Assembly (NCBI RefSeq): GCF_900104445.1
Contig: NZ_FNJI01000015.1
Span: 45,864-109,863 of the forward strand
DNA from: Desulforhopalus singaporensis
Lineage (GTDB): Bacteria; Desulfobacterota; Desulfobulbia; Desulfobulbales; Desulfocapsaceae
Reading direction: 5' to 3'
Length of the DNA stretch: 64,000 nt
Positions within the stretch are counted from its first letter, which is position 1. Each line of letters starts with the position of its first letter. Positions 55,799 to 64,000 of the stretch are shown here, in pieces. The translations under genes were made by a program, and so were the position numbers. A model generated the notes under the pieces. It searched no databases. It was not told the origin of the DNA and saw only the letters and a program-made list of their open reading frames with translations.

Positions 55799-57244
55799 TC
55801 AATTGGCCATCCCATCTTTGGTCTTGGCAAACTCCTGCGCAAAAGGGCCGATCGCCTTCTCTTCAGCTTCCTGTTCAAGAGGCTCTATTGTCCAGCCCGC
55901 AAATCCGAGCAAGATAGATATAATCGGACTGCACATATTGAAAAAACAGAATGGGATATATGCAAAAGGAGACACCCCGAGAACACCCATCAGAAAAGCA
56001 CCATCTGTTCCGTAGGGTACAAGAGGCGCGACCAGTGTTCCCGAGTCTTCAAGAGCGCGGGATAGATTTTTAGGATGCAGTCCCCTTTCACTATATTCGC
56101 TTCTGAACAAACGCCCAGGCACAATCAGCGCGACATACTGGACCCCGCTGGCAAAGTTAGTGAACATCGTGGTTACAATGGTTGCACAGACAAGCGACCC
56201 GGAGGTAGTCGCCATTTTTAATATTTTTTTAGCAACCACAAGAATCATTCCTGTTTTCTCCACTATCCCTGCAAAACAAAGCGCTATAATAATCAATGAA
56301 ATAGTCCACATCATGCTATGAATACCACCTCTGTTCAACAGCTTATCCGCCATTCCAGATCCGGTATCGATGGAGAATCCATAGTGAGCGGCCTTAATAA
56401 CAGAGCTTACATCACCTCCCTGAAACAACAGGGCGCTGACAGCACCTAATAGGGCGACAGCTACCAACCCAGGAATTGCGGGCACTCGAAAACCGATCAT
56501 AGCCATTGTCAACACAGGCACAAGCAGCAGCAATGGGGAAATGTTAAAATTGGTACTGAGGACAGTGGAAAGTGCTGCTACATTTTCCACGCTGGCGCTG
56601 CCGGATTTGGACATATCTAAAAACAAAAACAATGCCAACGCGACGAAGTAACTTGGAATCGTTGTATATAGCATGTGTTTTATATGCTCAAAAAGTTTGG
56701 AGCCAGCCATGGCAGGCGCCAAATTTGTCGTATCCGACAAGGGAGAGAGCTTATCACCGAAATATGCTCCACTGATAACTGCTCCAGCGGTCATCGCCGG
56801 ATTCATCTCCAGTCCGGCCCCAACTCCCATCAAAGCCAGCCCAATTGTGCCAACAGTAGACCATGAGCTGCCGGTTGACAAAGAAACTACGGAACATATC
56901 AGACAAGAAGAAACCAAGAAATAGTCCGGAGAGATAACTTTGAGACCATAATAGATCAATGCCGGCACTATACCGCCAGCGATCCAGGTCCCAATAACCG
57001 CACCAATTATTGTCATAATTACAATCGCAGGAGAAGCATTCTTGAAAGCTTCAGTAATCCCTTCCTGGATGTCATCCCACGGCATTTTGTTGACCAGGCC
57101 AATACTGCCTGCGACAACGGCTGTCATCAACAGCGGTATATGGGGAGACCCTCCAAACACCTTGATTGTCACCAGCAAGGACACCGCCAGAAACACAAAC
57201 ACAAACAACGCCTGCCCAAACGTCGCATCTTTACGACTTACCAT
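55799..57244 (-). CDS. NhaC-family sodium antiporter-like transporter in the hut regulon
   Basis: 481 residues with about eleven to twelve membrane segments. Motifs SLSTGSSWSTVGTIGLALMGVGAGLEMNPAMTAGAVISGAYFGDKLSPLSDTTNLAPAMAG and GTLVAPLVPYGTDGAFL are typical of NhaC. NhaC-like members sometimes move amino acids instead of protons (as in malate-lactate or lysine exchangers). Here it lies 141 bases downstream of the molybdoenzyme gene on the same strand with no own HutC-like site, so it is probably co-transcribed and may import histidine or urocanate. Confidence 0.82.
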   Translation of the reverse strand: MVSRKDATFGQALFVFVFLAVSLLVTIKVFGGSPHIPLLMTAVVAGSIGLVNKMPWDDIQEGITEAFKNASPAIVIMTIIGAVIGTWIAGGIVPALIYYGLKVISPDYFLVSSCLICSVVSLSTGSSWSTVGTIGLALMGVGAGLEMNPAMTAGAVISGAYFGDKLSPLSDTTNLAPAMAGSKLFEHIKHMLYTTIPSYFVALALFLFLDMSKSGSASVENVAALSTVLSTNFNISPLLLLVPVLTMAMIGFRVPAIPGLVAVALLGAVSALLFQGGDVSSVIKAAHYGFSIDTGSGMADKLLNRGGIHSMMWTISLIIIALCFAGIVEKTGMILVVAKKILKMATTSGSLVCATIVTTMFTNFASGVQYVALIVPGRLFRSEYSERGLHPKNLSRALEDSGTLVAPLVPYGTDGAFLMGVLGVSPFAYIPFCFFNMCSPIISILLGFAGWTIEPLEQEAEEKAIGPFAQEFAKTKDGMAN

Positions 57245-57385
57245 CTCACTCCTCCATAATTTTTTAAAACTACTTCCACAAACAGACCAATATTTATCAA
57301 CAGATCAGGCCCGCAAAGACACCTTCACCGAGCCAGAAACCACACCCCTGCAGTGCTGCTCAACCAACTCCCCTCTACATTTTCT

Positions 57386-59539
57386 TTATTGAGTTAAGAC
57401 ACATTTACAGACATCACAGAGGAGGGCTTTATACACCGGAAACCCGGATATTGGGTCTCTATTTTCAGCATCTGTCAAGGTATTCACGTTGGCTCTATGC
57501 CATTCCCGAGGACCGAGCGGTCCCCCGCCTCCCATATTTACCTCAACCACACCTTGCACTATATCTTCGGTTACACGGGCCCAGAAACAGACCTTGCCGC
57601 GAGGCGACTCCACCCAGACCTTATCCCCTTCATCAATGCCACGTTCAGTCGCATCTTGCGGATGTATCCAGACTAACGGTTTCTCCTGCATTTTAATAAG
57701 GCTGGGGATATTAAGATGCTGACTCCTGAAAGCGGACTGCGTTCGGGCGCCTGAATTCAGCACAAGCGGATATTTTTTCGCTTTTTCCCTGGCTCTGACA
57801 GGCCCCTCTTCAGGCTCGGTATATACGGGCAAAGGATTATAGCCATGGGAACGATACCATTCAGAAGTAAACTCGAACTTCCCGGTTGGAGTCTCAAACC
57901 CTGGCATGCCATCTGCTCTCAATTCCCCGGTTTTGTATTTTTGATACTTCATTTTCGGCACATGCAGACGCACGCCTATGGGATTTTCTCTTAATTCTTC
58001 AAGAGTTACCCCTGTTCCTTCCAGACCATGCCTTATTTTTTGTTCATCATTTCCGGGCCACCTCTCCCCATACCCCAATCGCTGGGCCAACCCGGTAAAA
58101 ATTGAAAAATCAGACCGCGCCTCGCCAAGAGGTTCAATCAGTTGCTGTCGCAACTGAACCCAGCCGTCGTGCATCTGATAAGAGGTGCTCTCATAAGGTG
58201 TGGCAGCAGGCAATATCAGGTCAGCATACTGAGCATCAGCCGTTGGAAACCGATTTACCACAACAACAAGATCGAGAGCTGCCAGTGTCTTTTTCCAAAG
58301 CTCTGAATCCGCCCAGGATGTTATGAGGGACGCACCGCTGACAATGAGACCACGAACAGGGTAAGGGTCGTTATGCAACACGGCCTTTGGCAACTCAACG
58401 CCATGCGCTTCATTTCGCAGCTGGTAATACAGTGGATACTCATCATACCCTATCGGCTTCCTGGCATTTTCAGGGGGCGAAGTGGTAATCCGATTGTGCT
58501 GTACTCTGTTGGGCATCTTGAAGACTTTACCGCCCACCACATCAATGTGTCCTACTAAAGCTTGAATGGACAAGACTGCTCGAATAGACTGGACTCCGCC
58601 ATTGCAATACTCCAGCCCAGTATACATTAAAATTGAGCATCCCTTCGATTTACCAATACTTTCCGCCAGATCAACAACACAACCAGCTGGCACACCTGTT
58701 ATCTGTTCAACCTTCTCGGGGGTAAAATCCTGAACATATCTTGCCAATTCGTCAAAACCGTGGGTCCACTCGGCAACAAACTCTTTGTCATAAAGATTCC
58801 GGTTAACAAGAACATGCATAATGCCATGAGCCAGAGCTCCATCGGTCCCTGGCCGTATACCGACCCACTCACCATCAACAGCCTTGGCGGTTTCGCTTCT
58901 TCTATGATCAATACATACAATTCGGACCCCGTCTCTTGCTGCCTTGTGTATATACTTCATCTTCCCGGGAGGGGAATCGGTAGCAGGATTTGCCCCCCAG
59001 ACCAAGATCAGATCAGCATTATCCAGGTCATCCTCTACATTTCTATAATGGCCACCATAACAAGCCTGGGGCGCAATCATGCCATACGCGACAAAACAGA
59101 GCGCCCCTACACCTGTTGTGTTTGGAGACCCCCATGGAAACAAGACTGAGCTTGCAGATGACTCACTGGTCCCTGACGGAGGAAAGGTTTCCTGAACGCC
59201 GAACTCAAAATTACCTCGTCCGGTATACATACATACAGCTTCAGGCCCATATTCCTTTTTTATTTCCTCGAGTTTGTCAACCCAGATCTCATACGCCTGA
59301 TCCCAACCGATTTGCTCAAACCGCCCTTCTCCCCTTTCACCGACCCTGCGTTGCGGATAAAGTAGACGATCCCTGGAATAGATAATTTCGGAAGCGTGGA
59401 TTCCTCTATGACAAAGTGTGTTTGAAGGGTGTCCTTTCAGCATAGTCTGCCGGGTTATCCTGCCATCAACAATATGTACATTAACGCCACACCCCGCATC
59501 ACACACTCCACACACTCCCGGAACGACAACTTTATTCAT
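57386..59539 (-). CDS. Stand-alone molybdopterin oxidoreductase of the DMSO-reductase family in the hut regulon
   Basis: 717 residues. An N-terminal [4Fe-4S] binding set (Cys11, 14, 18, 43 in VCGVCDAGCGV and TLCHRG), two MGD-binding regions (VWGANPATDSPPGKMKYIH; later NRFPTADAQYADLILPAATPYES) and a C-terminal molybdopterin cap domain (LVWIHPQDATERGIDEGDKVWVES). The probable metal ligand is Cys in GALCFVAYGM. It has no Tat signal and no adjacent electron-transfer or membrane subunit, so it works in the cytoplasm alone, as acetylene hydratase does. A HutC-like site lies 430 bases upstream. The C-terminus carries an extra CDVCKC motif. Reaction unknown. Confidence 0.9.
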   Translation of the reverse strand: MNKVVVPGVCGVCDAGCGVNVHIVDGRITRQTMLKGHPSNTLCHRGIHASEIIYSRDRLLYPQRRVGERGEGRFEQIGWDQAYEIWVDKLEEIKKEYGPEAVCMYTGRGNFEFGVQETFPPSGTSESSASSVLFPWGSPNTTGVGALCFVAYGMIAPQACYGGHYRNVEDDLDNADLILVWGANPATDSPPGKMKYIHKAARDGVRIVCIDHRRSETAKAVDGEWVGIRPGTDGALAHGIMHVLVNRNLYDKEFVAEWTHGFDELARYVQDFTPEKVEQITGVPAGCVVDLAESIGKSKGCSILMYTGLEYCNGGVQSIRAVLSIQALVGHIDVVGGKVFKMPNRVQHNRITTSPPENARKPIGYDEYPLYYQLRNEAHGVELPKAVLHNDPYPVRGLIVSGASLITSWADSELWKKTLAALDLVVVVNRFPTADAQYADLILPAATPYESTSYQMHDGWVQLRQQLIEPLGEARSDFSIFTGLAQRLGYGERWPGNDEQKIRHGLEGTGVTLEELRENPIGVRLHVPKMKYQKYKTGELRADGMPGFETPTGKFEFTSEWYRSHGYNPLPVYTEPEEGPVRAREKAKKYPLVLNSGARTQSAFRSQHLNIPSLIKMQEKPLVWIHPQDATERGIDEGDKVWVESPRGKVCFWARVTEDIVQGVVEVNMGGGGPLGPREWHRANVNTLTDAENRDPISGFPVYKALLCDVCKCVLTQ

Positions 59540-59967
59540 GGTTATTTCCTTTTATTCAAATATCCAACGAAGGGTGATTTGTGAATTCTTCAACACCTCG
59601 ACACTCTGCAACCAGTTATTATCGAGATATTTTCAGCAAATTCCCACTTCAGGTATTACGATACAGATACCATCCAAGACAAATTTCCAGATGAAGCTCA
59701 AACAGCACCAGCCCTAACACATAATGTTTGTAATTCCAAATTGTTTACCCCAGAAACACATAACATTTTCCGGCAACAGAAGAAACTGCATCTGTTGTTC
59801 CTGCACCACTGCCAGCTCATGACCACCAACAAACAAAAACATATATTTTCAACATGTTGCACCAACAACTAGTCACAAAATAAACTCTAGCAAGATCGGT
59901 CATGCCAATGTTCACTGATACAGCGAGTCCTGCCCGGACCACAACCCTGACACGGCAATCAAAGAAT

Positions 59968-59979
59968 TTGTATATACAT
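59968..59979 (-). promoter_or_regulatory. HutC-like operator before the molybdoenzyme-NhaC unit
   Basis: The plus-strand TTGTATATACAT matches 11/12 with the hutC palindrome. On the minus strand it is 428 bases ahead of the molybdoenzyme gene. Confidence 0.6.
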
Positions 59980-60250
59980 ATACGTTCCATATTAGGCGAA
60001 ATGTCAATCCACAAACAATGTTAACAGGCATTCCATCTCTTCTGAAAACCTATAGTTCTTGCGTTCATTGAAAAGTGAAGATAAAAAGTTGCCCAATGAA
60101 GAAAACATCCTTTGCATCAAGCACAATTTCGCCATTAAGAAACAAAGAATTGCACGCATGAGCAATATTGATTACCCTTTAAGGTAAGAGAATTTCTCAA
60201 GAGTTAAGAATAAAGCCACTGCCACCATGATCATAAGGTGCCATCTTTCA

Positions 60251-60262
60251 TTGTATATACAA
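60251..60262 (+). promoter_or_regulatory. HutC operator before hutC
   Basis: TTGTATATACAA is a perfect 12-base palindrome, 72 bases before the hutC start. HutC repressors of Pseudomonas bind closely similar TTGTATxTACAA-type sites and autoregulate. Confidence 0.75.
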
Positions 60263-60334
60263 AACCCGTCACCACCAAAGGCCGAATATCTATTTGTTAC
60301 GATTGTCGGGTCAATAGAGAAAGCAGGATAACAG

Positions 60335-61087
60335 ATGAAACAACCCGAAAAAAGCAGAAAAAAAACAGCAAGATATCAAATCGTCAAGGATTTCATCCTG
60401 GACAGGATACACTCAGGAGCGCTACAGGCAGGAATGAAGGTGGAATCTGAGGCGGAGCTTGTTGCTGCATTAAATGTTTCACGGATGACCGTCAACAGAG
60501 CAATAAGAGAACTTACTGCGATGGGACTATTGGAGCGGATCCAGGGAAAAGGAACTTTTGTCCTGCATAAAAAACCCCAAGCACCACTTTTTGAAATACA
60601 ACCTATTGACCAAATAATACAATCACGAGGTGGGAACCATTCATGCAATATTCATTTACTCAATAAGGAAAAAGCAAAACCCGCCCTCGCTTCAAAAATG
60701 GAGTTAGCTCCTTACTCAACCGTGTTTCATGCAATAATCCAGCATAACGAGAACGACATTCCAATACAGCTTGCCGACAGGTATATAAATCCGAAAATTG
60801 CACCGAATTTACTCGACCAGGATTTTACAAAATCTACCATCAGCGAGTATCTTATTGCGCAATCTCCTTTCACAGCAGTGGAACATGTTGTTGAAGCCAT
60901 GCTCCCCGACCCATGGGTGTGTGACCTCTTAAAAATAAATGATTCTGAACCGTGCCTCGTACTCTATCGAAGAACCTGGGTTGAGGAAACAATAGCAACA
61001 TACAGCACTTTCTACCACCCGGGCTCCAGGTACACTTTGCAAGGCAGTTTCAAGCCTGCGGCACCTGGGGGAATCACCGTCACCTGA
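60335..61087 (+). CDS. hutC: Histidine-utilisation repressor HutC (GntR family, UTRA domain)
   Basis: 250 residues. N-terminal winged helix (about 15-80: IVKDFILDRIHSGALQAGMKVESEAELVAALNVSRMTVNRAIRELTAMGLLERIQGKGTFV), then a UTRA domain with the typical PIQLADRYINPKIAPNLLDQDF and the C-terminal HPGSRYTLQGSF. Urocanate is the inducer in known HutC proteins. AGGAT precedes the ATG. A perfect palindrome in its own promoter and related sites before hutU, hutH and the molybdoenzyme define the regulon. Confidence 0.93.
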   Translation: MKQPEKSRKKTARYQIVKDFILDRIHSGALQAGMKVESEAELVAALNVSRMTVNRAIRELTAMGLLERIQGKGTFVLHKKPQAPLFEIQPIDQIIQSRGGNHSCNIHLLNKEKAKPALASKMELAPYSTVFHAIIQHNENDIPIQLADRYINPKIAPNLLDQDFTKSTISEYLIAQSPFTAVEHVVEAMLPDPWVCDLLKINDSEPCLVLYRRTWVEETIATYSTFYHPGSRYTLQGSFKPAAPGGITVT

Positions 61088-61198
61088 CGAAACTATAGTT
61101 TTCTTTGACGAGATAACTAAAAGTTTAGCTACAGGTGAACCAACAGGGCCAGAAACAAGCGACCAATCCATCCTGCCTGTCGGCGCCGATTTTTGCTG

Positions 61199-61909
61199 TT
61201 AGCCAAGCACCTGCTTGCCGATCATGCCGACCATGAAACCTAAAACGGCTCCAAGGGGCGGAGTCCAGTGGCAACGCATCTTTGCCTGGGGTGCGATATC
61301 CTGAAATACCAAGTAGAGTATACCGCCGCTTGCAGCACTCATGATACTGGCGGTCAGGGTCTGCTGGTCACGAAGAAAAAGATATCCGCAACACGCGGAT
61401 AACGGGCCCAGCAGACTGACCGCCAGCAGGGTGACCAGCGCAACCTTCCCCTTGGCACCCGCCAGGATGCTTTCACGGTACGCATTAAATCCTTCGGGCA
61501 GATTCTGTGCACCGATGAACAGCGCAAGCAGCATCCCCGTCCTGTGAGAATCGCCAAACAAGGCTCCAAGGGCCATAGCTTCAGGAACGAAGTCAAGCAA
61601 CATCGCCATAAACTGCGCCTTACTCCCCCCACTCCTGCTGATGATAATGTCGAGCACGCAAAAAGTGAGGCCTCCAGCACAGAAGGTTATACCAAGAACG
61701 ACAGGCGAGAGACTGGAAAGACCTTCCGGCACCAAGGCAAAGGCTACTGCTGCTACCAGGATGCCGCCACCAAAAGCCACAGTTCCGTGTATGATTTCCT
61801 GCCGACCCTCCGTCTCGGCGGTACCAATAAACATTGCAACAACACCGCCTATAAAAGAGGCGATTCCAGCCAGCCAGGAAGCCAACGCTATAATCACCAC
61901 TTCTTCCAT
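61199..61909 (-). CDS. ZIP-family metal transporter, divergent
   Basis: 236 residues from the ATG at 61909 (GAGATGAG upstream; an in-frame TTG at 61924 is possible). About eight membrane segments. The two ligand motifs of ZIP proteins are recognisable but changed: DFVPEAMALG where HxxPE-type is expected, and IGAQNLPEGFNAY where HNxPEG is usual, so the first histidine of each motif is replaced by Asp or Gln. The fold assignment is good; transport of a divalent metal is likely but selectivity may differ. Convergent to hutC. Confidence 0.8.
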   Translation of the reverse strand: MEEVVIIALASWLAGIASFIGGVVAMFIGTAETEGRQEIIHGTVAFGGGILVAAVAFALVPEGLSSLSPVVLGITFCAGGLTFCVLDIIISRSGGSKAQFMAMLLDFVPEAMALGALFGDSHRTGMLLALFIGAQNLPEGFNAYRESILAGAKGKVALVTLLAVSLLGPLSACCGYLFLRDQQTLTASIMSAASGGILYLVFQDIAPQAKMRCHWTPPLGAVLGFMVGMIGKQVLG

Positions 61910-61985
61910 TTTCTCATCTCTCAACCATTACTGTTCACAGACCGCCACAAGTGAAAATCCATTTGCGCCGGTATGGGCTATGGCT

Positions 61986-62372
61986 TTATAAATTATCAAT
62001 TACCCGCTTCAACTTCGACTGCACCGTCAATGCGATTTCGCCAAGCCCTTCATTTTCAACAGCCTGCATAGATGCAACGGGATTAATGGCTGCGACTTCA
62101 ATTTTACCATCTTCTCGTTCCTGGACAATAACATTACATGGTAACATCGTACCGATTTTGTCTTCAGCCAGGAGCGCTTTATGAGCAAAAACTGGATTAC
62201 ACGCACCAAGAATCTGATATTTTCTGAAATCTACATTGATTTTCTTTTTTAGTGCTGCTGTCACATTGATCTCTGTGAGAACACCGAATCCTTCTTTTTT
62301 AAGCTCCTCTGTCACCTTCGATATTGCATCATCAAAGGTCATATCGACTACTTTACTGAAATAGTACGACAT
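61986..62372 (-). CDS. DUF302 family protein
   Basis: 128 residues from the ATG at 62372, with AGGAGGAG upstream (a GTG two codons earlier is possible). Begins SYYFSKVVDMTFDDAISKVTEELKKEGFGVLTEINV and continues GACNPVFAHKALLAEDKIGTMLPCNVIVQE, the DUF302 pattern. The family occurs in oxygen/metal stress and sulfur-metabolism contexts; function is not established. It is 76 bases upstream of the ZIP gene on the same strand and may be co-transcribed. Confidence 0.88.
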   Translation of the reverse strand: MSYYFSKVVDMTFDDAISKVTEELKKEGFGVLTEINVTAALKKKINVDFRKYQILGACNPVFAHKALLAEDKIGTMLPCNVIVQEREDGKIEVAAINPVASMQAVENEGLGEIALTVQSKLKRVIDNL

Positions 62373-62520
62373 CTTCACTCCTCCTGTAAATTGACAAAAA
62401 ACAGCGGGTTACACACCAGAAAACCGGGTATATTGCTTGCCTATCATTATTCCAGGTTTCATTTCAACAATCGGTCCAATATTGGGTCGATGACTGACAA
62501 TCTTACTGAAGACTGCACCA

Positions 62521-63588
62521 TCACTCCCCAATACCCAAACGGCTCTTTAAACGAGCCGAGGAATAATTGCCCTCAGGTTGGTTATGCAAAACTAGTCGAG
62601 CAAGTCCGCCATTGGATAATGATCCCAATGGATTCATAATATTACCACAGATAATTTTTAAAATTGGTAAACGCAATAATGGTAAAAGTAACAATGATAC
62701 GACCATCAAGACAACAACTTTATATCCTTTATCAATGTACCTATAAAATCCCATAGCTATCAAACTCTTCATGAAAAAACCATGCAACACATATATATAC
62801 AAAGAATCTTCACCGTACCGGGTACCAGCACAACGAACTGTTTTAATTATCGACAAGACAGACAAACCTAACATAATTGCAGCAATATACACCAATAATC
62901 GATAAAAAACACCATTCAACCAATCAACACCTAATCGAGAATAAGATCTGCTTCCATAAATCCAGCCAAGATTAAAATCAAGATTCTCAGGAATAACTAG
63001 CATAACGACAAAAAATACAAATATAAAACCAACGCCGATTATTTTAATAATACCTGAATTATGTATTTTTTTTATAACTGACAAATGATAATAGTGCCCT
63101 ATCATAAAAAATGGAAAAAACACAAAAGTTCTTGAAAAAGCAAGATAGAAATCAAACCTGTTAATCCCACAGGCAAGACCTGCTAAGATTGCAAATAAAA
63201 CTGGAAACTTCAATTGGTTAAATATTGGCAACAATAATCGCCATATCGCCAGACTAAACAAATACCACAGTATCCAATATGGGACCAGAGGCGAAATAGT
63301 TAAGCTATCTCTAGAGAACATGAAATAGTCAAAAAATGAGTAAATAAGTTCCAAAGACAGATACGGAATTAATAATTTCGCTACGATATTATTAACAACT
63401 GAATTGTCAATATTTCTTGAAGACACTGCGCCAGAGGCATAAGCGAACATAGGCATATGAAAGATAAATATAAAAACATAGATGGACTTCACCCAGTCAA
63501 ATCGTCCGATAACAGGCTCTATAACGTGACCGATTATCACAAGCGATATCAAGACAAATTTCAAATTATCCAGCAATACATCACGCAT
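62521..63588 (-). CDS. Acyltransferase-3-family membrane protein
   Basis: 355 residues. About ten membrane segments. The N-terminal DNLKFVLISLVIIGHVIEPVI segment (with the conserved His) and the later PYWILWYLFSLAIWRLLLPIF and SLYIYVLHGFF match the acyltransferase_3 (OafA/NolL-type) family, which O-acetylates surface sugars, or the fucose 4-O-acetylase-like subgroup. The gene is strikingly AT-rich compared with the rest of the window, next to transposase debris, and so may be horizontally acquired. Confidence 0.8.
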   Translation of the reverse strand: MRDVLLDNLKFVLISLVIIGHVIEPVIGRFDWVKSIYVFIFIFHMPMFAYASGAVSSRNIDNSVVNNIVAKLLIPYLSLELIYSFFDYFMFSRDSLTISPLVPYWILWYLFSLAIWRLLLPIFNQLKFPVLFAILAGLACGINRFDFYLAFSRTFVFFPFFMIGHYYHLSVIKKIHNSGIIKIIGVGFIFVFFVVMLVIPENLDFNLGWIYGSRSYSRLGVDWLNGVFYRLLVYIAAIMLGLSVLSIIKTVRCAGTRYGEDSLYIYVLHGFFMKSLIAMGFYRYIDKGYKVVVLMVVSLLLLPLLRLPILKIICGNIMNPLGSLSNGGLARLVLHNQPEGNYSSARLKSRLGIGE

Positions 63589-63691
63589 AAATCACCTTTG
63601 CTTTTCTTTGGACTGAGTCACCCATGCCAGAGGTGGTTCAGATCATTTGAAAAATTTTTTCATTTTTTTTAAGTGGAAAACCTGCCAAAAT

Positions 63692-63835
63692 TTACACCGC
63701 CAAGTCCATGGCTGGCAACTTTTCGCAATAGGCCTCGTCCGGTGTCTGTCTGTTAAGACATGAATGCGGTCGATATCGGTTGTACCAGTCAAAATAGCTA
63801 ATATCAATCAATTCATTGATTAGTAGACATATGTT
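63692..63835 (-). pseudogene. IS3-family transposase C-terminal remnant
   Basis: Minus-strand translation ending at TAA (63692-63694) reads ISYFDWYNRYRPHSCLNRQTPDEAYC, the C-terminal signature of IS3-type integrase transposases (DDE domain, YNxxRPHSxL). Only about 45 residues are present; the upstream part is missing where another transposase gene begins at 63847 on the opposite strand. It is therefore a truncated relic. Confidence 0.8.
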
Positions 63836-63846
63836 ATACTCCGGGC

Positions 63847-64000
63847 ATGGAAACTGATGATGGAAGAAAAATTGACCGCAAAGGCCTTGAAGCCATCCGC
63901 ATACGGGCTGTACAGCGTGTGGAAGCTGGAGAGAGCCCCGAAACTGTCATAAAGGCCCTTGGATTTACGAGAACCGTTATCTATCAATGGATTGCGAAAT
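63847..64000 (+). CDS. IS630-family transposase, N-terminal part (runs off window)
   Basis: The ATG at 63847 opens a frame through the window edge: DGRKIDRKGLEAIRIRAVQRV, then GESPETVIKALGFTRTVIYQW. This is the helix-turn-helix start of IS630/Tc1-type transposases. About 51 residues are visible. The preceding 30 bases (from about 63815) may contain the left terminal repeat. The insertion seems to have gone into or next to an older IS3-type element. Confidence 0.8.
   Translation, partial: METDDGRKIDRKGLEAIRIRAVQRVEAGESPETVIKALGFTRTVIYQWIAK

Larger units (their letters stand above)
59540..60334. other. 795-base AT-rich control region between the molybdoenzyme and hutC
   Basis: Two HutC-like operators (59968-59979; 60251-60262) lie in it. 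Short frames exist on both strands but none has a ribosome site or recognisable family. The distance from the first operator to the molybdoenzyme start (about 430 bases) leaves a long leader of unknown content. Confidence 0.55.

Noticed and set aside
59817..60014. 65-codon minus-strand frame in the hutC-molybdoenzyme gap
   Set aside because: Overlaps a HutC-like operator, no ribosome site, no recognisable pattern.

Overview
The window reads as chromosomal DNA from an anaerobic, Gram-negative bacterium, most likely a deltaproteobacterium of the sulfate-reducer type (Desulfobacterota). This rests on content, not on a database match: a Desulfovibrio-type molybdenum aldehyde oxidoreductase, glycyl-radical chemistry, an oxygen-sensitive Fe-S L-serine dehydratase, TonB/Exb and TRAP systems, and a single-chain formiminotransferase-cyclodeaminase. 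About 50 protein genes are supported. No tRNA, rRNA or CRISPR was seen.

Layout. 1-6.8 kb: start of purL, a FIST-domain sensor overlapping a hybrid histidine kinase, a HAD phosphatase, then a molybdenum block (MOT1-type molybdate transporter, an unusual structured leader, a 68-residue protein, molybdenum storage protein). 6.8-13.8 kb (minus strand): DUF2142-like membrane protein, RecD2 helicase, acetoacetyl-CoA synthetase, PilZ protein. 14-21.2 kb (minus): a complete envelope-spanning uptake cluster (TonB-dependent receptor, fused ECF A1-A2-T protein, S component, TiaS-like protein, ExbB, ExbD, TonB). 21.7-29 kb (plus): two transporters, then a molybdenum hydroxylase operon carrying a TusE/DsrC-like protein and a cysteine desulfurase. 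29.1-30 kb: cobalamin riboswitch, terminator and cobalamin adenosyltransferase. 30.6-37.5 kb: c-di-GMP enzymes (PAS-GGDEF, HD-GYP), an MFS transporter, a lipoprotein, a universal stress protein, L-serine dehydratase.

37.6-48.7 kb is an amino-acid (probably hydroxyproline) catabolic island. On the minus strand lie a HypD-type glycyl radical enzyme, its activase and a TRAP transporter with an extra 55-residue membrane protein. On the plus strand lie a FadR-type regulator, both aconitase X subunits and an ornithine cyclodeaminase-family reductase. 48.9-61.1 kb is a complete histidine-utilisation regulon: hutH, hutU, hutI and fused FTCD, the repressor hutC, an NhaC-family transporter and an unexpected stand-alone molybdopterin oxidoreductase. 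Four copies of a TTGTATATACAA-like palindrome sit before hutU, hutH, the molybdoenzyme and hutC, tying the molybdoenzyme to histidine catabolism.

61.2-64 kb: a ZIP-like transporter with altered metal-ligand motifs, a DUF302 protein, an AT-rich acyltransferase gene, and at the edge an IS3-type transposase remnant abutting the start of an IS630-type transposase.

Themes: amino-acid fermentation or oxidation (His, Hyp, Ser) and heavy investment in molybdenum (uptake, storage, two molybdoenzymes of different families). All functions are inferred from sequence patterns recognised by eye; no searches were run.
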